Origin: Myxococcota bacterium
Lineage (GTDB): Bacteria > Myxococcota_A > UBA796 > CAJQPC01
Length of the DNA: 47,675 nucleotides
Direction of reading: 5' to 3'
NCBI GenBank assembly: GCA_023150775.1
Contig: JAKLKE010000010.1
Span: forward strand, 1-47,675
The position numbers were made by a program, and so were the translations under genes. The notes beneath the pieces are model-generated. The model was given only the letters and a program-made list of their open reading frames with translations, made no database searches and had not been told where the DNA came from. Below, piece by piece: positions 41,747-47,675 of this stretch. Each line of letters opens with the position of its first letter. The first letter of the stretch is position 1.

Positions 41747-43294
41747 TCAGTCGCAGGCGTAGCCGCTGGCGTAGAACGCCTGCACCAAGGTGCCTTCGCC
41801 GGGGATGGACTCCTCCTCGAAGACGATGGCGTTGGCCGTCTCGTCGTAACGCCAGCCGGTGAGCACGTCCTCGCCATCGACCGTCACGCGGATCGTGCCC
41901 TCTTGGGGCTCGTCCTCTAGGTAGAAGGTGTTGGGGAGGATCACCTGGGTGGCGAGATCGGCGATCTTGCTGACGTGCTCGCCCCAGTCGTAGTCGCAGA
42001 TGGAGAGCATGAGGCCCCCCGTCGCGATGGCCGCCTCGTTGTAGCCGTGGCCCGCCTCAGCGGTGGCGCAGCCGTCGGGCACGGGGCCCACGACGGCGTT
42101 GATGTAGGCCGTTGGCGCCCGGTAACGGATCGCGGCGACGTTCTCCGACCAGCTCGCGCCAGACGGGCTCTGCTCGGGCTCGTCGGAGATGAGCACGAAG
42201 GAGACCATCGAGCCATCACGCATGAAGCCTTCGTTGCAGTCGCCGCCGCCCGTCGAGTTCACCGCGTTGCGGGTGATCATCAGCCCGGCCTCGGTGTAGG
42301 TGCCGCCGGGCTGGTCTACGGCCTGGCGGAACTGCGCGGAGATGTCTTCTTTGGCGGTGTCTTTCGTGATGAAGGTGCCGTTTTTGCAGCCGTTGTCTTT
42401 GGTGGCCACCATCACGAGATAGTCGGCGTCGATCGCCGAGAGCTTGTCGGTGAACTTCGTGAAGTTTGAGGCGAGGCGCTCTTTGTCGTCCTCCATCGAG
42501 CAGCTCTTGTCGATGAAGAACATGATGTCGACCTGGTTCGAGCGGGGCTGGGTCCACTCGTCTACGAACTCGCCCACCGGGGCGCCGTCGCCGGTCTGGG
42601 GCACGACGGGGTCGCCGCCGTTGGAGCTCACCCACAGCTCACCGGAGTAAGCCGCGACCTCCAAGGGCGTGAAGGTGACCTTGAGGTCGTAGGTCTCTTC
42701 AGGTTCGAGCTTGAGGGGCAGGGTGTAGTCGGCCTCGTTGAGCACGAAGCCGTCGCCGAGCTGCGCGATGCCGTCGATGGTGAGCTCTTCGCGGCCCACG
42801 TTCTTGAGGGTGATCGTGTTGTCGCGGGCGCACTCAGGCTCGACGCGGCCAAAGTCGATGGGGTTGGGGAAGACGTAGAGCTGGGGCACGAGGCCGTAGC
42901 CGAGCAGGTCCACCGTGGCGCGGGGGACCTTTGGGTCGTCGGAGAGCACGACGAGGCTGCCTTCGTGGTCGACGTTCACCGGGGAGAAGGTGATCGCGAC
43001 GTCTACGGTGGCGCCGGGCTCGATGGTGGTGGCGCCCATGGCCGTCATGGTGAAGACGGTGTCCCCTTCGATACGCACCGAGCTGACGGAGAGCGCCTTG
43101 GTGCCCTCGTTGCTCAAGGTGACGGTGAGCGCGAGGCTCTCGCCGGGGCGAAGCTCACCAAAGTCGAGGCGCTCGGGGCTGATCGAGAGCTCTGGCGCGA
43201 GATCCAGGTCTTCGTCAGGCTTCTCAGGGTTGAGGCCAGTCTCGATGCAGCTTGAGCCGAGCAGCGTCCCGAAGAGCAAAGGGAACAGAAGCAT
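41747..43294 (-). CDS. Lipoprotein with ASH-like domains and a von Willebrand A domain
   Basis: 515 residues from ATG 43294 (AGGAG, 9 bases upstream; the frame continues to 43342 without a better start). Signal peptide MLLFPLLFGTLLGSSC with a likely lipobox Cys16. Residues about 30-230: two copies of an immunoglobulin-like ASH/choice-of-anchor D module (ISPERLDFGELRPGES; FPNPIDFGRVEPECARD). Residues about 245-480: vWA domain with MIDAS motif DKSCS in MFFIDKSCSME, and a long Cys-containing insert. The final Gly/Asp-rich stretch ends in Cys-Asp. It is divergent from the OmpA gene and likely takes part in the same envelope machinery. ASH modules are common in surface proteins of Myxococcota. Confidence 0.85.
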   Translation of the reverse strand: MLLFPLLFGTLLGSSCIETGLNPEKPDEDLDLAPELSISPERLDFGELRPGESLALTVTLSNEGTKALSVSSVRIEGDTVFTMTAMGATTIEPGATVDVAITFSPVNVDHEGSLVVLSDDPKVPRATVDLLGYGLVPQLYVFPNPIDFGRVEPECARDNTITLKNVGREELTIDGIAQLGDGFVLNEADYTLPLKLEPEETYDLKVTFTPLEVAAYSGELWVSSNGGDPVVPQTGDGAPVGEFVDEWTQPRSNQVDIMFFIDKSCSMEDDKERLASNFTKFTDKLSAIDADYLVMVATKDNGCKNGTFITKDTAKEDISAQFRQAVDQPGGTYTEAGLMITRNAVNSTGGGDCNEGFMRDGSMVSFVLISDEPEQSPSGASWSENVAAIRYRAPTAYINAVVGPVPDGCATAEAGHGYNEAAIATGGLMLSICDYDWGEHVSKIADLATQVILPNTFYLEDEPQEGTIRVTVDGEDVLTGWRYDETANAIVFEEESIPGEGTLVQAFYASGYACD

Positions 43295-43393
43295 GACTGG
43301 AGACTCCTGAGCGGGGCCGCGCCCTGACATGCAGAGCCCCACAAGAAGAGGATAGCTTTAGACCATGCCGATCGCTACGGCGCCCATCGGAAT

Positions 43394-44995
43394 ATGGTGC
43401 GCCTCAAAGGAAAGGTGCGGTTGATTACGCTCCAGACGTGGCTGTGGTTCTTCATCGGCGCTGAGGCGCACGCGGGGTACTCCCTCGACGTGGAGCTTCT
43501 GCGCGCCTCTCTCGCCGCAGGCTCCCCGCCTGGGGTCGACTCGCCGCTCATCGCGGGCCAAGGATCGGTCCGTGTCGGCGCGGTCTACCAGTACCAGCGC
43601 GACCCGGTCATCCTCTACAAGTTCAACGAGGAGGTCGGCGCCCTCGTCGTCAACCGCCGCGTGCTCCAGGTCGGCGCGAGCTGGGACGCCTCGGATCGCC
43701 TCTCGTTGCGCGGCAGCCTGCCGATGGCCGTCGATGGCGGCGCCGAGGTCTCTGAAGAGGACGCCCTGGCGATGGGCCACGAGGGCGCGGGCCTGGGCGA
43801 TCTCTCCGTGGGCGGCCGGGTGAGGCTCGCCGAGGCCGGGCCTCTGACCTTGGGCTTGCACGCCGACGTGTACGCGCCCACGGGCAAACGAGAGGCGTAC
43901 CTCGGCGAGGGCACCTTTCGGGTGAAGGCGGGCATCAGCGGCATGGTGGAGGTCGGCCCGGCCTTGATCGTCGCCGATGGCGCCTACGCCGGCCGCCGCA
44001 CCGACGACACCGGCCTCGACTACAAGATCGAGCCCACCTTCGACTTCAACCTCGGCGCCGTCGTCGGCCTCTGGCCCGATCGCCTCAACCTGACCGCCTC
44101 GCTCCTCACCCGCGGCGGCGCGTCGAGCCTCTCCACCCGGGGCGGGCGCAGCGGCGAGGGCCTCATCGGCGCCCAGCTCTTCCCCGGCGACGGCAGCTCC
44201 CAGTGGGATCTCGGCGTCGGCAAAGGCATCGCCGACGGCGTCGGGTCCACGGCGTTTCGGTACTACGTCGCCTACACCTGGGTGCGCCCGCCCGACGCGC
44301 CGCCTCCGCCTCCGCCCGAGACCCAGATCAAGGTCACCGAGCAGCCCCCTGAAGAGATCGTGCCCGAGCAGATCGAGGTCGAGGAGCTGCCGCCGCCGGA
44401 GTGGAAGCCCGACGAGCTCGCCCGCATCCAGCAAGACCAGATCGTCATCCGCGACCCCATCAACTTCGAGTTCGGCACCGACAACATCCTCCCCGAGTCC
44501 ATGGACACCCTGGAGGCCGTGGCCAAGATCCTCCACGATCACGCCGAGATCGGCCACATCGTCATCGAGGGCCACGCCAGCGAAGAGGGCAGCTACGCCT
44601 ACAACTACGACCTCTCCAACCTGCGCGCCCGGGCCATCTGGAAGGGCCTGATCCTCGCCGGGGTGCACCCCTCCCGCATGTCGTACCGCGGCATGTCCGA
44701 GGTGGTGCCCAAGACGGCGGGCACCGACGAGCTGTCGTTGGCCCAGAACCGCCGCGTCGAGTTCCACATCGTCGAGCGTTTCACCCCTGAAGAGGGCTAC
44801 CCCGTCTACCCCGCCGAGGTCTTGGCCCCCTGGAGCGGCGAGACGGTGAAGATCATCCAGCCCAAGCAGCCCGAGGTGATCGTCGCCCCGCCGCCGAAGA
44901 CGACGGAGGAGACCTTAGACGAGCTGCTGAACCCCAACAACTTCCGCGATGATGACGAAGAGGGCGATCCACCCAAGCCAGAGGAGTCCCCGTGA
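43394..44995 (+). CDS. OmpA-family outer membrane protein
   Basis: 533 residues. The signal peptide has a basic N-region (MVRLKGKVRL) and ends in AEAHA. Residues about 25-300: a beta-barrel-like domain (VGAVYQYQRDPVILYKF; LDYKIEPTFDFNLGAVVGL). A short Pro-rich hinge (APPPPPPE) leads to an OmpA C-terminal peptidoglycan-binding domain (about 330-465; INFEFGTDNILPES, GHASEEGSYAYNYDLSNLRA, NRRVEF). The C-terminal tail (about 470-533) is Pro/Glu-rich. Start choice ATG 43394; a TTG at 43421 has a better ribosome-binding site (AGGAAAGG) but would remove the basic region. The stop overlaps the next start as GTGA. Confidence 0.88.
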   Translation: MVRLKGKVRLITLQTWLWFFIGAEAHAGYSLDVELLRASLAAGSPPGVDSPLIAGQGSVRVGAVYQYQRDPVILYKFNEEVGALVVNRRVLQVGASWDASDRLSLRGSLPMAVDGGAEVSEEDALAMGHEGAGLGDLSVGGRVRLAEAGPLTLGLHADVYAPTGKREAYLGEGTFRVKAGISGMVEVGPALIVADGAYAGRRTDDTGLDYKIEPTFDFNLGAVVGLWPDRLNLTASLLTRGGASSLSTRGGRSGEGLIGAQLFPGDGSSQWDLGVGKGIADGVGSTAFRYYVAYTWVRPPDAPPPPPPETQIKVTEQPPEEIVPEQIEVEELPPPEWKPDELARIQQDQIVIRDPINFEFGTDNILPESMDTLEAVAKILHDHAEIGHIVIEGHASEEGSYAYNYDLSNLRARAIWKGLILAGVHPSRMSYRGMSEVVPKTAGTDELSLAQNRRVEFHIVERFTPEEGYPVYPAEVLAPWSGETVKIIQPKQPEVIVAPPPKTTEETLDELLNPNNFRDDDEEGDPPKPEESP

Positions 44996-46212
44996 TTCTG
45001 CTCTTTCTCTCCTCTTTGGCGGCCTGGGCGATCTGCGACCCCGGCACCTGCTGCAATGACGACGTCGATCAAGACTTCAACTGCAACTACATCGACGTCT
45101 CCGCCGAGTTCCCGACGGATCTTGAGGACGCCCTCTGCGCCTCCGCCGTCGACGACGCCGGCAACCCCATCGAGAACACCGACTACTTCTACGACTACAC
45201 CTCGTTCGGCTGCCTCTACCCGGTGTACGGCCCGACCTACGACGAGGACGGCGACCTGCTCTCGGCGGGCACGGTGGTCATCGTCGACGCGAACGGCCTG
45301 CCCGACCGCGTCGTGCAGCTCTCCTGCGACAACTGCCCGACGATCCCCAACATCGGCCAAGAAGACAAAGACTGCGACACCATCGGCGACCTCTGCGACA
45401 ACTGCATCGACGTGCTGAACCCGCTGCAAGAGGACACCGACGTCGACCTCTTGGGCGACTACTGCGACAACTGCCCCTTCGCCTACAACCCCGACCAGGC
45501 CGACGACGACAACGACGGCTGGGGGGAGGTCTGCGACGTGTGCCCGGGGCTCTACAACCCGACGCAGTCCGACAGCGACGGCGACCTCATCGGGAACGAC
45601 TGCGACAACTGCCCGCTCGCCTACAACATCGACCAGCTCGACGGCGACCTCGACCTTAAAGGCGACGAGTGCGACAACTGCCCCGCCATCGAGAACCCCG
45701 ATCAGAGCGACGGCGACATCGACGCCATCGGTGATCTCTGCGACAACTGCCCCTTCGACCATAACTTAGACCAGGTGGACTACGACGGGGATGGCGCCGG
45801 GGACGCCTGCGACAACTGCCTCGTCGAGCCCAACCCCGCCCAGACCGACACCGACTTTGACGAGCTCGGCGACCTCTGCGACAACTGCCCCGAGGCCGCG
45901 AACCCCGACCAGCTCGACACCGACCTCGACGGCATCGGCGACGCCTGCGACAACTGCCCGACGCAGGAGAACGCCGACCAGTCCGACGTTGACGGCGACG
46001 GCACCGGCGATCTCTGCGACAACTGCCCGGCGGAGTCGAACCTCGATCAGGCGGACTCCGACGGCGACGGCATCGGGGATCGTTGTGACGCGAGCCCCCA
46101 GCTTCGGGGCGGCGGCGCGCGCTGCGCCACGGGTCCCGAGGGCGGCCTCGCGCTCGGCGCGCTCATGCTCGCGGCGGCGCTACTTCGCCGCGCGCCGCGA
46201 CGCTCGGCCTGA
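44992..46212 (+). CDS. Thrombospondin type-3 repeat protein with MYXO-CTERM-like tail
   Basis: 406 residues, GTG start coupled to the OmpA stop. Signal peptide (about 1-14, MILLFLSSLAAWAI), a Cys-rich head (CDPGTCCNDDVDQDFNCNY), then eleven consecutive TSP3-type calcium-binding repeats (pattern CDNCPxxxNPDQxDxDxDxxGD, about 24 residues each) and a terminal half repeat CDASP. C-terminus: a Gly/Arg segment with Cys, a hydrophobic helix (LALGALMLAAAL) and a basic end (RRAPRRSA), the MYXO-CTERM sorting signal pattern. Predicted to be exported and anchored at or released from the cell surface. Calcium binding is expected from the family only. Confidence 0.93.
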   Translation: MILLFLSSLAAWAICDPGTCCNDDVDQDFNCNYIDVSAEFPTDLEDALCASAVDDAGNPIENTDYFYDYTSFGCLYPVYGPTYDEDGDLLSAGTVVIVDANGLPDRVVQLSCDNCPTIPNIGQEDKDCDTIGDLCDNCIDVLNPLQEDTDVDLLGDYCDNCPFAYNPDQADDDNDGWGEVCDVCPGLYNPTQSDSDGDLIGNDCDNCPLAYNIDQLDGDLDLKGDECDNCPAIENPDQSDGDIDAIGDLCDNCPFDHNLDQVDYDGDGAGDACDNCLVEPNPAQTDTDFDELGDLCDNCPEAANPDQLDTDLDGIGDACDNCPTQENADQSDVDGDGTGDLCDNCPAESNLDQADSDGDGIGDRCDASPQLRGGGARCATGPEGGLALGALMLAAALLRRAPRRSA

Positions 46213-46304
46213 TCCCTGGGCTTCCGAGGGCTCCCGTTCATTCGCCGAGCGAGGTGATGACCGGCGAGCCCTCCTGAGCGGGTGGGCCGGGTTATCCTGC
46301 GCCC

Positions 46305-47675
46305 ATGCGGTACGTCCCTGAGAACCCGCTCATCGTCCAGTCAGACCACACCTTGTTGTTGGAGACCATGGGTCCCCACTTCAGGGAGGTTCGCGACGCC
46401 TTGGTGCGCTTCGCGGAGCTGGTGAAGAGCCCTGAGTATGTCTACACCTATCGGGTGACCCCCCTCTCGTTGTGGAACGCCGCGGCGGCGGGCCTCAGCC
46501 CCGAGGAGGCCATCGACATCCTCCTCCGCTGGTCGAAGTACGAGGTGCCGCCCAACGTGCCCGTGTCGATCCGCGACACGATGGGGCGCTACGGGCGGCT
46601 CAAGCTGCGCCCGGGTCCGGCGGGCTCGTTGTTGTTGGAGGCCTCCGACGAGGCCCTGATGACCGAGATCTGCTCGACCAAGGCGGCGATCCCTCTGCTC
46701 GGCGAGCGCGTCAACAAGACGTCGGTGCGTGTGCCCGTCGGCCATCGCGGCGAGCTCAAGCAGGCGCTCACCGCGGTCGGCCACCCCGTCGAGGACCTCG
46801 CGGGCTACACCGACGGCGAGGCCTTGGAGATCACCGTCCGCCACCCCACGGTGAACGGCCTCGACTGGCACTTTCGCGACTACCAGATCAACGCCATCGA
46901 CAGCTTCTACGGCGACGGCCTGGTGAACGGCGGCTCCGGCGTCGTGGTGCTGCCCTGCGGCGCGGGCAAGACCTTGGTGGGCCTGGGCGTGATGGCCCGG
47001 CTCAACATGAAGACCTTGATCCTCTGCACGAACGTCACGGCCCTGCGCCAGTGGCGCGAAGAGATCCTCCAGCGCACCACGCTGGAGCCCGAGCAGGTCG
47101 CGGAGTACACCGGCGACAGCAAAGACATCGCCGCGGTGACGCTCACGACCTACCAGATGTTGACCTGGCGCCGCTCCCGCACCGACGAGTTTGTTCATTT
47201 CGGCCTGTTCAACCGGGCGAACTGGGGGCTCATCCTCTACGACGAGGTGCACCTTCTGCCCGCGCCGGTCTTCCGCTCCGTGGCCCAGCTCCAGGCCCGG
47301 CGGCGTCTGGGCCTTACGGCGACCTTGGTGCGTGAGGACGGCAAACAAGGCGACGTGTTCGCCTTGATCGGCCCCAAACGGTTCGACATGCCCTGGAAAG
47401 ACTTGGAGCACCAAGGCTGGATCGCCTCGGCCTCGTGCACCGAGATCCGCGTCGGGCTCAGCGAAGACGACCGCCTGCGCTACGCCGTGGCCGACGACCG
47501 CGAGAAGTACCGCATCGCCTCCACCAACCCCCGCAAGGGCCCGGTGATCGACGAGCTGTTGGAGCGCCACAAGGGCGATCGTGTGCTCATCTTGGGCATG
47601 TACATCGAGCAGCTTGAGTGGATGGCGGCGCGCTGGCGCCTGCCGATCATCACCGGCAAGACCCCCCAAGGCCAA
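46305..47675 (+). CDS. Bacterial XPB-type DNA helicase, 5' part
   Basis: 457 codons, open to the window edge (family about 550-600, so the C-terminal helicase lobe end is missing). N-terminal damage-recognition-like domain (about 1-200), then SF2 motifs: Q-region FRDYQINAIDSF, motif I LPCGAGKT, Ia, motif II DEVH in LILYDEVHL, motif III LTATLVREDGK (diagnostic of XPB/SSL2), and the start of the second lobe (LILGMYIEQLEWM). XPB opens DNA in nucleotide-excision repair and transcription in archaea and eukaryotes; bacterial copies occur in some Myxococcota, Actinobacteria and others and have ATPase/helicase activity. ATG 46305 has no good ribosome-binding site; TTATCC ends 7 bases upstream, which could mean a leaderless transcript. 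Confidence 0.93.
   Translation, partial: MRYVPENPLIVQSDHTLLLETMGPHFREVRDALVRFAELVKSPEYVYTYRVTPLSLWNAAAAGLSPEEAIDILLRWSKYEVPPNVPVSIRDTMGRYGRLKLRPGPAGSLLLEASDEALMTEICSTKAAIPLLGERVNKTSVRVPVGHRGELKQALTAVGHPVEDLAGYTDGEALEITVRHPTVNGLDWHFRDYQINAIDSFYGDGLVNGGSGVVVLPCGAGKTLVGLGVMARLNMKTLILCTNVTALRQWREEILQRTTLEPEQVAEYTGDSKDIAAVTLTTYQMLTWRRSRTDEFVHFGLFNRANWGLILYDEVHLLPAPVFRSVAQLQARRRLGLTATLVREDGKQGDVFALIGPKRFDMPWKDLEHQGWIASASCTEIRVGLSEDDRLRYAVADDREKYRIASTNPRKGPVIDELLERHKGDRVLILGMYIEQLEWMAARWRLPIITGKTPQGQ

Overview
The window is about 70% G+C bacterial chromosome and most likely comes from a member of the Myxococcota (former Deltaproteobacteria). The signs are a MYXO-CTERM-like tail on a thrombospondin-type-3 repeat protein, MopE-like metal-binding repeats, TonB proteins with glycine-rich linkers, a sigma-54 promoter, many lipoproteins, and an RHS/CHAT/Ser-Thr-kinase-like cluster. 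Start codons are often GTG or TTG, and genes are often coupled through 4-base GTGA overlaps. There is no rRNA, so no genus can be named. Nothing looks like a prophage, IS element or CRISPR array.

Layout. 1-759: a degenerate 42-bp tandem repeat. 760-5783 (+): an energy-transduction operon (two TonB-like proteins, one ExbB, two ExbD) that runs into a polyprenyl diphosphate synthase and a TlyA-type methyltransferase. 5841-7877 (+): a MopE-like lipoprotein. 7895-11876 (-): a tightly overlapping operon of SPASM-only protein, ABC ATPase, ABC permease, DegT aminotransferase and prepilin peptidase. 11958-15769 (+): uppP, tRNA-Trp, an MFS exporter, a sigma-54-driven coiled-coil protein and a lipoprotein. 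15803-23855 (-): a Wzm-like permease, then tRNA-Asp/Val, hup, lon, clpX, clpP, tig, tRNA-Leu/Lys/His. This is the classical protein-quality-control cluster (order of transcription tig-clpP-clpX-lon-hup).

23992-32527 (-): the most unusual region. A membrane-anchored pseudokinase is followed by a TPR-CHAT lipoprotein that lacks the CHAT His/Cys dyad and is split by a one-base frameshift, and then by a secreted RHS/YD-repeat protein with no recognisable toxin tip. All three are predicted to sit at or outside the membrane, and two are enzyme folds that have lost their catalytic residues. 32665-37926 (+): an inositol-monophosphatase-like enzyme, an RpoH-like sigma factor, a heparinase-like protein and a polytopic membrane protein. 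37991-38161 (-): a 56-residue membrane peptide gene with its own promoter.

38482-41677: a small TPR gene (+) meets a minus-strand run of RluA pseudouridine synthase, a lipoprotein made of four copies of an unfamiliar W/DAK repeat, and an amidoligase that probably starts at CTG. 41747-46212: divergent surface genes (an ASH/vWA lipoprotein; an OmpA-family porin coupled to a TSP3/MYXO-CTERM protein). 46305 to the window end: the N-terminal part of a bacterial XPB helicase, cut by the window edge.

Best candidates for something new are the pseudokinase / pseudo-CHAT / RHS operon, the four-repeat lipoprotein translationally coupled to the amidoligase, and the 42-bp repeat array. All functional readings are inferences from sequence reading alone; no database search was run.
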